DNA of 64,000 bases, from NCBI GenBank assembly GCA_963682025.1, contig OY821517.1:339509644-339573643 (forward strand). Reading direction: 5' to 3'. Made by a program: the position numbers and the translations under genes. This document shows, piece by piece, positions 45,208-58,500 of this stretch (the stretch's first letter is position 1; every line of letters starts with the position of its first letter). The notes under the pieces were generated by a model. That model made no database searches and had not been told where the DNA came from. It worked only from the letters and a program-made list of their open reading frames with translations. Source of the DNA: Cordilura impudica. Its lineage: Eukaryota > Arthropoda > Insecta > Diptera > Scathophagidae.

Positions 45208-46905
45208 TAACCGGTGGACAACCCTAAAACTTACACAAAGTTTGATTTAATTTTCCAATATAGTTTAGTTCCAAAAATTTACTCTTATTTAATATTTATA
45301 TATGAAAATTATGCAAGTGTAGATTACATTGTGTACTCGTTGAATATTCAACAACATTTATTTACTTTGCTGGCTGCACCATTAATTTAAACGTCTATAT
45401 AAAATACTAAAACTCAACCAAGAAAATCTATGTCAAATGCATACAAATTAATTACTGTATTAATTCGAAATACATACAGACATACAAATATATTGCATGT
45501 ATGTATGTACAAGTTCAAATGAACAATACAAATAGACATAGCGCTGATAGAAACGCAATTCACGCCGCTATATCGATAGATATGTAACTAAATTTTAAGA
45601 TTCGATAGAAGAGAATTATAAAATCGATAGAATAATTTAACAAATTAACATTCGCTAGAAGAGAAGTATGAAATAGATAAAGTAATTTGGAAGATAAAAA
45701 AGTTTATGTGAATAAGGGAAAATAAGAATGTTTAGGATCGAAATCTCTTTTACCTAATCCATTTCACTAGCTGTTAAATACACCAAATTTTAACATATTT
45801 GTTCACACGCGTGTCAACGACATGGGCGGGCATTGTTTAGTTATAAATTAGAAGACATTCTTCTTACATTTTTAGGGCATCACCCATGTCGTTTTCTTCC
45901 TCTGGATTAAATATTCCAATTGATATAATTTATTTTTCAAATTAGTATTACGATTTTTTTTTTCTGTTTGCATAATATTATTTATTTTAATTTAGTTGTA
46001 ATTGCAATACTTTAATTTCTATACCAATATGAAATTATATTTTATATTTTGTCGCTCTAACTATTTAATATTCTTATTGGACAATTGTATTTTGCAACAG
46101 ACGAAAAAAAAAATAAAATTATAAATTTTTTTTTGTAAAAATGTTATGAATTAGCAATATTTTATTATGTTTGGATTTAAACTAAATTCATTAAGTGCAT
46201 GTTAATTGAGAGCTTAAGTTTACACTTAAGTACTCGTAGTTTTAAATTTGTAAAATACTTTTGAAAGAATCCACGTCATGTTAATGTCAGGGAAGGGATG
46301 TTACAACATTGATTGAGTGATTGAATGAATGATTTGGCTCCAGCCAAAAGGGAAATTGTGTATGCAAATATCCATTTGATATATTTAGACATATCAGTTT
46401 ATAGTTTTCTATATATATTTATGTATGTTCGTTTTAAGTAATTAGTAAATGACTTCCTTTATCTAATTAAATTTTACTTTTTACTTACACTGAATTCAAT
46501 TGAGTAGTTAAAAGTTACGGTCATATATATTGAATGGCAGAGGATATAAACAAACATACATTTAAATAAATTTTAAGTGAATTAATTAAACTATAATCGA
46601 TTAATTAATATTAAATTCAATAATTCAATCAATTTCAATTATGAAAATTTTGTTAAAGAAAACCCATATACTGCGTGACATTAATTTTCACTCATCCTTA
46701 TTATCAACTGATGTATTTTTTTGAAGACTTATAATTTTTATTATTATACCAGTAAATTATTTTGGTGGACCAATCGAAAGATAATGGTGTTGAAAATGTA
46801 ACATTATTTTTCTGATTGAAACAGTGAACTGGTTGCATAGCCCAATATTTTAATGAGATTTTCATACATTTGTATATTTATTTGTATATTTATTTGCAGA
46901 TGCAA
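45208..46905. other. No gene recognised; small hairpin and duplication
   Basis: AACGACATGGG (45816-45826) and its complement (45883-45893) could form an 11-bp stem. A ~65-bp imperfect tandem duplication (TTCGATAGAAGAGAA / TTCGCTAGAAGAGAA) lies at ~45601-45690. No coding signal was seen. Confidence 0.5.
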
Positions 46906-47044
46906 AGTTTTTAAGAAAAAGTACTTTTGAAATATGGTAACTTTTTCAGAAAGGGTTATTCTGAAAGTTCGTTTTTAAAAAGGTAGTTTTTTTTTAAAAG
47001 GTACTGTTTTAAAATAACTTACTTTTTTAAAATAACTTACTATT

Positions 47045-47707
47045 TCACAATACAATCACAAAAACAGCATAACATGTAAGATGTAAGACAAAATCGGTGT
47101 GACTTATGACTGTATTGGTGAAAAAATTATGATATTAATAACCTGTTTGAAAATGAAAAATAAAAAATGAAAAATTAAAAAATAAAAAATAAAAAATAAA
47201 AAATAAAAAATTAAAAATTAAAAATAAAAAATTAAAAATAAAAATTAAAAATTAAAACCGAAAAATTAAATATAAAAAATTAAAAATAAAAAATAAGAAA
47301 TAAAAAATTAAAAATAAAAAATGAAAAATTAAAAATGAAAAATGAAAAATGAAAATGAAATATAAAAAATGAAAAATGAATATCGAAAAAGTAAAAATGA
47401 AAAATTAAAATTAAAAATGAAAAATAAAAAATGAAAAATAAAAATGAAAAATAAAAAATGAAAAATGAGATGTGAAAAATAAAAAATAAAAATTAAAAAT
47501 TGAAAATAAAATAAAAATAAAAATGAAAAATAAAAAATGGTTGAAATAATAAATAGTAATAAATATTTTTATATTAGCAGAGCTCCTGTAGTTGATTGCT
47601 ATTAGTGATACATAGATGACGCTTTCTGTTTGATTTTAAAAAAGTGCGATAAAAAATCTTTAATTACTAGATGTTTACACACCTCCCCTGTGATCGGACT
47701 TACATGA
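47045..47707 (-). mobile_element. F3 element copy 3: module, array and tail
   Basis: On the minus strand: 134-bp module (47707-47574), AT spacer, a ~400-bp AAAAATGAAAAAT-type array (47570-47160 in plus sense), then the tail TCATAATTTTTTCACCAATA (47137-47066). This is the most complete F3 copy and shows that array and tail belong to one element. Confidence 0.75.
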
Positions 47708-49239
47708 TTTTTTTTAATAAAAGATACTTTTTTCATAAAATGAATTTTTCATATCAAAAGGTGTTTTTTTAATAAAATGAATTTTTGTTAAAAAATATAC
47801 CTTTTTAGTGAAGTATACATTTTTAAAAAATTTACTTTTTTAAGAAAAGCTACTTGTTTCACAAAAGGTATGTTTTCAGAAAAGGCACGTTTTTTAAGAA
47901 AAGGCAGTTTTCTAATAAAAGGTACTTTTTGAAGCGGAGAAACTTTTTTTAAAAATAGATAATTCTTTAATAAAAGGTACTATTTCAATAAAATGTACTT
48001 TACAAAAAAATTAACTTCTATAAGAAAATATATCTGTTGAAGGTAGGTTCCTTTTAAGGAAAAGATACTTTTTAAGGTACTTTTCCGAAAAGGCATTTTT
48101 TTAAGTGAAAGTGTTTTTTAAGAAAAGATAATTTTTTAATTAAATGTACTTTTTAATAAAAGGTACTTTTTGAAGCAGAGGAACTTTTTTTAAAAATAGG
48201 TGATTTTTAAAAGGTAATTTTTTTATAAAAGATAATTTTCACATATAAGGTACTTTTTTTAATAAAAGGTACTTTTTAATAAAAGGTACTTTTTAATAAA
48301 AGGTACTTTTTAATAAAAGGTATTTTTGTAATAAAAGGTACTTTTTTAATAAAAAGTACTTTTTAATAAAAGGTGCTTTTTTAATAAAAAAAACTTTTTT
48401 GATATATGGTAATTTTTTAATAAAAGGTACTTTTTAATAAACGGTACTTTTTTAATAAAAGGTACTTTTTAATAAAAGGTACTTTTTGAAGAAAGATGGA
48501 GGTTTTGAATAAGAAGTACTTTTTGAATTAAAGGTGTTTTTTGAATAAAAGGTGTTTTTTGAAAAAAAGGTGTTTTTTGAAAAAAGGTGGTTTTTAATAA
48601 AAGGACCTTTTTTAATAAAAGTTACTTTTTTAATAAAAGCTACTTTTTTAATAAAAGGTACTTCTTTAATAAAAGGTACTTTTTAATTAAAAAAAAGTTT
48701 TTTAATAAAAGTTAATTTTTTAATAAAAGGTACTTGTTTAATAAGAGGTACTTTTTTAATAAAAGGTACTTTTTGAAGAAAAATTTAGTTTTTGAATAAG
48801 AAGTACTTTTTGAATAAAAGTTGTTTTTTGAATGAAATGTGCTTTTTTAATAAAAGCTACATTTTTAATAAAAGTTACTTTTTTAATAAAACGTATTTTT
48901 TTTTAATAAAAGGTACTTTTTAATAAAAAAAAAGTTTTTTAATAAAAGGTACTTTTTGAAGAAAAATTTAGTTTTTGAATAAGAAATACTTTTTGAATAA
49001 AAGGTGTTTTTTACTAAAGTTGCTTTTTTAATAAAAGGTACTTTTTTAATAACATATATTTTTTAAATAAAAGTAATTTTTAATTAAAAAAAAGTTTTTA
49101 ATAAAAGTTAATTTGGTAATAAAAGGTACTATTTTAATAAAGGTACTTTTTGAGTAAAATGTACTTTTTGAGTAAAAAGTAGCTTTTGAATAAAATGTAC
49201 TTTTTGAATAGAAGGTACTTTTTGAAAAAAGGACACTTT

Positions 49240-50380
49240 TTGATTAAAAAGTACTTTTTGAATAAAAGGTACTGTTTGAATAAAAGGTACTTTTTGAATA
49301 AAAGGTACTTTTTGAATAAAAGGTACTTTTGGAATAAAAGGTACTTTTGGGATAAAAGGTACTTTTGGAATAAAAGGTACTTTTGGAATAAAATTTACTT
49401 TTGGAATAAAAGGTACTTTTGGAATAAAAGATAATTTTGGAATAAAAGGTACTTTTGGAATAAAAGGTACTTTTGGAATAAAAGGTACTTTTGGAAAAAA
49501 GGTACTTTTGGAATAAAAGGCACTTTTGGAATAAAAGGTACTTTTGGAATAAAAGGTACTTTTGGAATAGAAGGTACTTTTGGAATAAAAGGTACTTTTG
49601 GAATAAAAGGTACTTTTGGAATAAAAGGTACTTTTGGAATAAAAGGTACTTTTGGAATAAAAGGTACTTTTGTAATAAAAGGTACTTTTGGAATAACGGA
49701 TTCTTTTTCAATAAAAGGTACTTTTTTAGAAAAGGTTGCTTTTTAAGAAAAATTAATTTAATTAAGGACACTTTTTTAATAAAAGGTACTTTTTGAATAA
49801 AAGGTACTCTTTGAATAAAAGGTACTTTTGGAATAAAAGGTACTTTTGGAGTAAAAGGAACTTTTGCAATAAAAGGTACTTTTGGAGTAAAAGGTACTTT
49901 TGGAATAAAAGGTACTTTTGGAATAAAGGGTACTTTTGGAATAAAAGGTACTTTTGGAATAAAAGGTACTTTTGGAATAAAAGTTACTTTTGGAATAAAA
50001 GGTACTTTTGGAATAAAAGGTACTTTTGGAATAAAAGGTACTTTTGGAATAAAAGGTACTTTTGGAATAAAAGGTACTTTTGGAATAAAAGGTACTTTTG
50101 GAATAAAAGGTACTTTTGGAATAAAAGGTACTTTTGGAATAAAAGGTACTTTTGGAATAAAAGGTACTTTTATAATACAAGGTACTTTTGGAATAAAAGG
50201 TACTTTTGGAATAAAAGATACTTTTGGAATAAAAGGTACTTTTAGAATAAAAGGTACTTTTGGAATAAAAGGTACTTTTGGAATAAAAGGTACTTTTGGA
50301 ATAAAAGGTACTTTTGGAATAAAAGGTACTTTTGGAATAAAAGGTACTTTTGGAATAAAAGGTACTTTTGGAATAACGGA
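49240..50380 (+). repeat. Homogenised 18-bp block within G2
   Basis: GGTACTTTTGGAATAAAA repeats about 60 times with few changes, in two runs that each end in GGAATAACGGATTCTTTTTC followed by TAGAAAAGGTTG (49690 and 50368). Because 18 is a multiple of 3, five of six frames stay open and encode monotonous peptides such as RYFWNK. Confidence 0.92.
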
Positions 50381-50814
50381 TTCTTTTTCAATAAAAGGTA
50401 CTTTTTTAGAAAAGGTTGTTTTTTAAGAAAAATTTATTTTTTTTGGGAAAATCTACTTATTTAAGAAAATGTACTTTTTTGAACAAGGTACTTTTTTAAA
50501 AAAGGTACTTTTTAAGAAAACTTACTTTTTTAAGACAAGGTATTTTTTAATAAAAGTTATTTTTTTTTTTTGGAAAGTGTATTTTCTTAGGATAAGGTAC
50601 TTTTAAGTAAAATGTACTTTTTAAAGAAGTTCACTTTTTTAATAAAAGGCATTTTTTATGAAAGGTACTTTTTGAAAAAAGAGCACTTTTTTTAAAGAAA
50701 AAATACTTTTTAAAGAAAATATACTTTTTAACGAACAGGTACTTGTTTAAGATATGGGACGTTGTAACAAAAGGTACTTTTTTTAAGAAAAATTACTTAT
50801 TTAATGCCGTTTTC

Positions 50815-51209
50815 TTTTTTGACAAAAAATTTCGCCCTTTTTTTGCCCTTTTTTCGAAAAGTGTATTTTTTTTATATATTCTGAATTAAGAGCAACCTTA
50901 TCTTATATATCAATCGAAAGGTCTCAAAGTCGAGCCCTCATAAATCACAAAAAATTCGAGCCATTGACTTCTTTCAGGTCATAGTGGGAGAATATTTCCT
51001 CATTGTTCCCCTTTTTTGAATATTTTCACCCTATGACTTCCAAGAGGATAATAATCAAATTTGTTTTGTATTTGTGAACACAGCACTTTGAGACCTTTCG
51101 ATATATATATAATACAAGGTTGCTCTTAATTCAGAATATATAAAAAAATACACTTTTCCAAAAGAGGGCAAAAAAAGGGCGACATTTTTTGTCAGAAAAG
51201 AAATCGGCA
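50815..51209. mobile_element. MITE with TAA duplication, copy 2
   Basis: The ends are TGCCGTTTTCTTTTTTGACA and the complement of TGCCGATTTCTTTTCTGAC. TAA lies at 50812-50814 and 51210-51212. The interior aligns with copy 1 (TATATATTCTGAATT, GTTCCCCTTTTTTGAATATT). Confidence 0.8.
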
Positions 51210-51732
51210 TAAGATAAGGTACCAATGAAAGAAGCAATTCTTTCTAATAAAAGCTATTTTTCTAAAAGTGCTTTTAGAAAAAAGGGTTTTCTTTTTAAAG
51301 AAAAGTAATTTTTTAAGAGAAGTAAATTTTTAAGTAAAGGTACTTTTTAAAGAAAAATTAGGTTTTAACAGAATCTACTTTTATAATAATAGGTATTTCT
51401 AAATAAAGATAATTTTTATAACAAGAATTGTTTAAGAAAATCTAATTTTAAGAAAAGTAACTTTTTTTAGAAAATTTATTTTTTAACAACAATCAATCTC
51501 TTAAGAAAATGTGCTTTTTTAGTTAAAGTTCTGATTTTTAAAAAAGGTACTTTTATAAGAAAAGATAATTTTATTAACAAAAGGTACTTTTTAATAAAAA
51601 GTACCTTTTTTTATCTAAAGGTGTTTTTTAATGAAAGGTATTTTTTTAAAAAGGTAATTTTAAGAAAAGTTACTTTATTTAAGATAAGGTACTTTTTGCT
51701 AATAACAGGTACTTTTGATTTGAAGGTAATTT

Positions 51733-52482
51733 TTATAGCCTATACCGCTATGTGTGCTGATGCTTAAAAACTACCAAAAATGTTTGATCTAGACCCATCT
51801 TTTATTATACCGATTGACTTTCTGAGTCGATTTAGTGATGTCCGTCCGTCCGTCTGTCTGTCCGTCTGTGTGTCCATGTAAACGTTGTAATGAAACTACA
51901 GGTCGCAAATATAAATATATTTTGATGAAATTTAGTGTATAAACTTCTATCGGCCACATAGTAAACGCTATTGACATTGGTGAAAATCGAATCATGTTCA
52001 GACCTAGTCCCCATACAAATAACCCTTTTGATGTCGACTTTAATTAATATACAAATATCCATAATATCCAAATTATCATATTGCTCTCGGTCAAATTGGG
52101 TTTGTGTATGTTTATTACATCCACATATCCGTAGTCCAAAAATAAACCCTATAGGACAATTCTTAGTCTTAGGCCCCATATAGAGCTGCTTCCCGATATT
52201 CACTTAAATCTATAAAAAAAAAATATTGTACAAATTTTTCTCAAATTTGGTTAACTTACTATATTTGGTCAGGCTCGGTCTCTTTTTCGACCTAGCACGC
52301 CTATAAATATAGTATCCGATATGAACTTTTTCATATCCGAAGGCAAAAAAAATTAAAAACAATGCCACTCAAATTTTTTTATGCTTATTTTCTATATATA
52401 ATTACGAGTAGCTGCACCTAAGAGATAGGATCTCCAAACGCATGGTATAGGGTATCGTATAGTCGGTCGAAACCGACTATTA
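51733..52482 (-). mobile_element. F1-family repeat inserted in G2
   Basis: Opens TTTATAGCCTATACCGCTAT, has CCGTCCGTCCGTCTGTCTGT at 51842, and ends GTCGGTCGAAACCGACTATT. The outermost AACAAGT is lost. The 123-codon minus frame (51832-52203) runs through non-coding consensus. Confidence 0.82.
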
Positions 52483-53039
52483 TAGGAACTTTTTTTTAAA
52501 AAAATTTGTTTTTTAAATCGTTACTTTTTTATAATAGGTATTTTTTTAAGGTACTTTTTAAGAAAAAAAAACCGTTTTATGAAGAAGTACTTTGTTAAGA
52601 ACAGGTACTTTTTTAAGTGCTTTCTTAAATAAGGTATTCTTTCTTAAGAAAATTGCTTATTTAAGAAAAGGCACTTTATAAGATAAGGTACTTTTTTTTA
52701 AGAAAATGTTGTTAAGAAAACGTATTTTATATTAAATTATACTTTGTAATAAAAGATATTTTTTTTTAGGAAAAAGTAACTTTTAAAGAAGAGGTGCTTT
52801 TTAAAGAAAAGGTATTTTTTAGGAAAAGATATTTTTATAAGAAAAGGTGCTTTTTAAAGAATGGTAATTTTTAAAGAAAAGTACCTTTTTGAGAAATTGT
52901 ATTTTTTCGGGGCAGACTACTTTGTTACGAAAATCCGCTTTTTTAAGGAAATATACATTTTTAAGAAAAGGAACTTCTTTAAGAAAAGGAACTTTTATTT
53001 AAGAAAAATAAATTTTAGAAGAAAAGGTGCTTTTTTAAG

Positions 53040-53440
53040 AATGAATACTTTTGGAATAAAAGGTACTTTTGGAATAAAAGGTACTTTTGGAATAAAAGGT
53101 GCTTTTGGTATAAAAGGTACTTTTGGAGTAAAAGGTACTTTTGGAATAAAATGTACTTTTGGAATAAAAGGTACTTTTGGAATAAAAGGTACTTTTGGAA
53201 TAAAAGGTATTTTTGGAATAAATGGTAGTTTTGGAATAAAAGGTACTTTTGGAATAAAAGGTACTTTTAGAATAAAAGTTACTTTTGGAATAAAAGGTAC
53301 TTTTGGAATAAAAGGTACTTTTGGAATAAAAGATACTTTTGGAATAAAAGGTACTTTTAGAATAAAAGGTACTTTTGGAATAAAAGGTACTTTTGGAATA
53401 AATGGTACTTTTGGAATAAAAGGTACTTTTGGAATAACGG
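53040..53440 (+). repeat. Second 18-bp block within G2
   Basis: The same 18-bp unit, about 22 copies, ends in the same GGAATAACGGATTCTTTTTC marker. The following ~200 bp (53440-53650) duplicate 50380-50580. Confidence 0.9.
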
Positions 53441-54020
53441 ATTCTTTTTCAATAAAAGGTACTTTTTTAGAAAAGGTTGTTTTTTAAGAAAAATTTATTT
53501 TTTTGAGAAAATCTACTTATTTAAGAAAATTTACTTTTTTGAACAAGGTACTTTTTTAAAATAGGTACTTTTTAAGAAAACGTACTTTTTTAAGACAAGG
53601 TATTTTTTAAGATAAGGTACCTCGTAATAAAAGTTATTTTTTTTTTTTTGGAAAGTGAAAAGTACGTTTTTTAGAAAAGTTATTTAGAAAAGTTTTTTGT
53701 TAAGAAAACGTACTTTTTTAGGAAGCGTACTTTTTTAAAAAAAGGTTCTTTTTAAGAATAGTAGATTTTTTAAGAAAATATATTTTTCTAAGAAGAGGTT
53801 CTTTAAGAAGATATACTATTTTAATAAACGGTACTTTTTTCAAAAAAGTACTTTTTTAGAAAAGGTGCTTTTTTCAAAAAAGGAATTTTTTAAGAAAAGT
53901 TATTTTTTAATAAAAGGTAATTTTTTTTCAAGAAAAGGTACTTTTTTCACAAAACTTACTTTTCTTTAACAAAAATTACTTTTTATGAAACGATACATTT
54001 CTAAGAAAAAATATTTTTTT

Positions 54021-55443
54021 AGATAGAGCAGCCGAATTGAACAATAGTTTTTCTCTGGCTAAATCCTCTTTATTAACTTTATTAACTTATAAACATTTCA
54101 TGCTGGAATTTCTTAAAGTGATTATTTTTATTTTAAAATCGTCGCCCCTTGTGAATGACCTCACTGCAAATGAGGAAGATCATTTAAAAATATGTTATTA
54201 ACATTAGTTAAATTATTGCTGCCTGGTTTAATGTTCTACCTTATATAACCAGCAAATGGTAAATACTTATAAATAAACATTTAACACAACTATGTTTTGT
54301 CATTTAGAAACCTATTGGAATATTTACTTAGAACATAAAAGCATGTTTGTTCGGTTACACTGTGTGAATTTTCGCAATAGTATGAGATATCAGAAAAGCG
54401 CCAACTTCCTATATTTTTAAGAAATTAACATAAATTTTTATAAAATCGCATAAACAAGATATTAATTACTTAAAATTTAACGTAAGTAATTTAAAATAAT
54501 TAACGAAAAGGTCAAGGCAGTTTTTAGTTAATAAAATTGCCAAATAATATTCACATTATTAAATAAATATATCAAAAAACTGAATGTTATATCAAAGTAA
54601 ATATTAGATCATTAGATTTAAGAAAATTAAGTTTTTAATATAAAATAAAATTAGTTAAGAGAATAAAGTTTATTATCCTATTTTAATTGTTTGTTTAACA
54701 AAAAAATTATAGAGTTAAAAAAATTTTTTAAAAAAAGTTAGTAAAACCTAAAAAATTATTCCATATTTTTTCATGTAAATTTTTTTTTTTAATTTTTTGA
54801 TCTATTTCGTAGTCCGCATGATAAGGATTTCTAACAGCTTCCTAGCTTTTATTAATCTATTATATATCAAAAAAAGGTTCCTTTTTAGATTTTATTGCGG
54901 TAATTCATAGAATCCACTGTTCGTTTAGTGTGTCGTTTATAAACATTATCTTTGCACAATTCTTTAGGTAAATAAACAATATCAATTATTTGCTAAGTAA
55001 TTTTTAACTAATACTTAATACCAATATAACAAAAAACAATTACACACTTTCGTTTGTATGAACACAGTTTTAAAACTCTTTAGTAAGCGAAGCAAAAGAA
55101 GAAGCAAAAGCATAAAGAAGCTTAACGTACGGTTTTTATGAGGAGATGATGATAATAATAATAAACAAAATACCACAAACGAGTGAAAACAAATAAAAAA
55201 ATATATATATATATATAATAAAAACAAAAACGTAATTTTGACACACGTGATAATTACCGACTTAAAATAATCATTACGTTGACTAAACTGGCTTCAAGTA
55301 ATGATTTGTAGATAGACTTAAACTTAACAACGCCCCTAAAAACGATTTGTTAATTTTACGAGACCAAAATGTTATCGCATGTGTTGTACATTTCTTTTAT
55401 GTTGAAGATAAAGATGATTGTAATTTAAAGAGAAAAAAAAATT
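54021..55443. other. Spacer between opposing arrays; no gene recognised
   Basis: AT-rich, non-repetitive sequence. The 70-codon minus frame at 55015-55227 is hydrophobic low complexity next to a TA microsatellite (55199-55218), with no domain. Confidence 0.5.
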
Positions 55444-55444
55444 G

Positions 55445-55510
55445 AAACAAGTAAGACAGTTGTAGTAGGCATAAGTTGACTGTGAAATACCCTACTCTAT
55501 AAGTTGGTGG
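55445..55510 (+). repeat. Solo AACAAGT-type terminus
   Basis: GAAACAAGTAAGACAGTTGT is followed by an imperfect inverted sequence and AATACCCTACTCT. The layout matches F1/F2 heads, but no body follows. Confidence 0.5.
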
Positions 55511-55544
55511 AAAAAAACAACAAGATTTACCTTTACAACATTTA

Positions 55545-58500
55545 TCTTTTCTTAAAAAAGTAGCATTTCTAAAAAATTTGCTTTTCTAAAAAATTTGCGT
55601 TTCTAAAAAATTTGCTTTTATAAATAAGTACCTTTTGTTAAAAAAGTACCTTTTATTAAAGAAGTATATTTTGTTAAAAAAGTAGCTTTTATTAAAGAAG
55701 TACCTCTTGTTAAAAAAGTATCTTTTATTGAAAAATTAATTTTTATTAAAAGAACACTATTTATTAAAAAAGTCCTTTTTTTAAAAGGAAAATTCTTTAA
55801 AATGGCACTTTTTCTGGAAAAAAAAAATATTTTTCTTAAATGCTTTTTCTTATTGAAAAAATGTTTTTTTATAAAAAAATTGCCTTTTATTAAAAAAGTG
55901 TATTTTGTTCAAAAAGAAGTTTTTATTTAAAAGTACCTTTTATTAAAAAGAGTACTTTTTATTAAAAAAAGTATCTCTTATTAAAAAAGTATCTCTTTTT
56001 ATTAAAAAAAATTAACTTTCATGCCTTTTATTTAAAAAGTATCTTTTATTAAAAAGTAGCTTATATTAAGAAGTAAATTTTCTTAATAAATAGTATTTTG
56101 TTAAAGTCTTTCGTTAAAAAATAACCTTAAGTCAATGAAAAAGGATTTTTATTAAAAAAGTACATTTCTTAAAATAATTTTGAAATGATACTCCTTCTGG
56201 AAATTTTTTTTTACTAAAAAATAAACTTTTATAGAAAAAGCGCCTTTTACTAAAAAAAAGTATTTTTTATTAAAAAAGAACCTTTAATTAAAAAAGTACC
56301 TCTTAGTAAAAAAATTACTTTTATTAAAAAAGTACCTCTTTTAATTAAAAAAGTGCCTTTTGTTAAAAATTAGATTTATTTAAAAAACTTACTTTTATTG
56401 AAAAAGCACCTTGTATTAAAAGATTACCTTTTTTTAAAAAAGTACTTTGAATTAAATGAGTAATTTTTAATGAAAAAGTACGCTTTATTAAAAAAGTACC
56501 TTTTATTATAAAAGTACCTTTTATTCAAAATGTACCTTTTATTAAAAAGTAGCTTTTATTAAGAAGTTAATTTTCTTAAAAAATAGTGTTTTGTTAAAAA
56601 ATAACCTTAAAAGGATTTTTATTAAAAAAGTATATTTCTTAAAATAATTTTGAAATGATACTTCTTCTGGAAATTTTTTTTTTACTAAAAAATAACTTTT
56701 TATAGAAAAAGCACCTTTTACTAAAAAAAGTATTTTTTATTAAAAAAGAACCTTTTATTAAAAAAGAACCTTTTATTAAAAAAGTACCTCTTAGTAAAAA
56801 AGTTACTTTTATTAAAAAGTACCTCTTTTAATTAAAAAAGTGCCTTGTATTAAAAGACTGCCTTTTTTTAAAAAAGTACTTTGAACTAAATGAGTAATTT
56901 TTATTGAAAAAGTACGCTTTATTAAAAAAGTACCTTTTATTGAAAATGGTACCTAGAATTAAAAAAGTACTTTTTATTTAAAAAAGTAATATTTAAAAAA
57001 GTAGAAAGGACCTTTTATTAAAAATAGTCTTTTATTAAAATCTTAAAAAAAATAAATTTTTTTAATTTACTTTTTGGTATTTTTTTTATTAAAAAATAAC
57101 CTTTTATTGACAAAGTACCTTTTACTAAAAAAGTACCTTCTATTAAAAAAATTACCTTTTATTGGAAAAATGCTTTTTATTAAAAAAGTACCTTTTTTTA
57201 TAAACTGCCATTTAATAAAAAAATACCTTTTATTAGACAGTACCTTTTTTTAAAAAAGTTCCTTTTATTAGAAAATTCCCTTGTGTCAACAAATCAGCTG
57301 TTCAATAAAAATTAACTTTTCTAAGGAAAGAACTTAGGTACTTAACCTTTTCTTCAAAAGTAGCTTATTTAAAAAATTACCTTTTCTGAAAAAGGTACGT
57401 TTTCCTTAAAAGTATATTTTCTTTCAAAAGTGCCATTTAATATGAAAGTAAATTTTCTTAAAAAAAGTTTCTTTTCTTAAAAAAACGCCTTTTATTAAAA
57501 AGTACCCTTTACTAAAAATGTGCTTTTTATTAAAAAAGTTCCTTTCTTAAAAAAATTATCTTTTATTTAAAAAGTACCTTTTATTAAAAAGTACCTACTA
57601 TTAAACAATTACCTTTTATAAAAAAATGTACCTTTTATTAAGGTAGTACTTTTTATTAAAAAAGTACTTTTTATTAAAAAAGTATCTTTTATTAAAAAAG
57701 CACCTTTTATTAAAAAATTTATGTTTATTTAAAAAGTACCTTTTATTAAAAATTACCTTTTATTAAAAAATACCTTTTATTAAAAAAGTAAATTTCCTTA
57801 TAAAAGTACCTTGTGCCAAAGAAGCACCTTTTCTAAAAAATTAACTTTTCTAAATAAAGCACTTTGTTAAAAAAAGTACCTTTAGTCAAAAAGTAGCTTT
57901 TCTTAAAAAGGTGTTTTCTTAAAAAAAGTTTATTTTCTTAAAAAATTACCTTTTATTTATAAATTGCCTTTTATTAAAGAAGTACCTTTTATTTAAAAAG
58001 TACCATTTATTAAAAAGTACCTTTTATTAATAAGTACATTTTATTAAAAAGTGCCTTTTATTAAAAATTATCTGTTATTAAAAAGTACCTTTTATTAAGA
58101 AAAGTACTTTTTATTAAAAAAGTACCTTCTATAAAAAAAGTACCCGTTTTTAAAAAAAAAAGTACCGTTTAATAAAAAAGTATATTGCCTTAAAAAAGTA
58201 CCTTGTGCGAAAAAGCACCTTTTCAAAAAAATTTACTTTTCTATAGAAAGTACCTTAAAAAAGGTACCTTGTTAAAAAAGACCCTTTTCTTAAAAAGTTC
58301 CCTTTTTTGAAAAAGTACGTTTTCTTAAAAAAGTACATTTTCTTAAAGAAGTACCTCCTCTTAAAAAATTACCTTTTCTCACAATACTACATTTTCTTAA
58401 GTTAATTTTTGTTAAAAGGAACCTTTTCTTAAAAAGTACTTTTTCTTAAAAAAGTGACTTTCCATAAAAAAAATACGTTTTATTACAAATTAGATTTTAT

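Larger units (their letters stand above)
46906..54020 (+). repeat. GTAC minisatellite block G2 (~7 kb, GGTACTTTT sense)
   Basis: Units of ~15-18 bp centred on the near-palindrome AAAAGGTACTTTT run almost without break. Insertions are F3 copy 3, a TAA-flanked MITE and an F1 copy. Sub-blocks have higher-order structure (for example GGTACTTTTTGAAGAAAAAT at 48766 and 48947). Long frames in this block are spurious. Confidence 0.92.

Noticed and set aside
49186..50245. Long open frames encoding RYFWNK- or STFYSK-type repeats as repeat proteins
   Set aside because: The 18-bp unit keeps five of six frames open by arithmetic. Neighbouring units of 15-17 bp break the frame, so there is no sign of selection for protein.
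49240..50380. CRISPR array
   Set aside because: There are no unique spacers between repeats, the unit is only 18 bp, and the context is eukaryotic.
51832..52203. 123-codon minus-strand frame
   Set aside because: It lies in the F1 copy over the CCGTCCGTC signature; other F1 copies do not preserve it.
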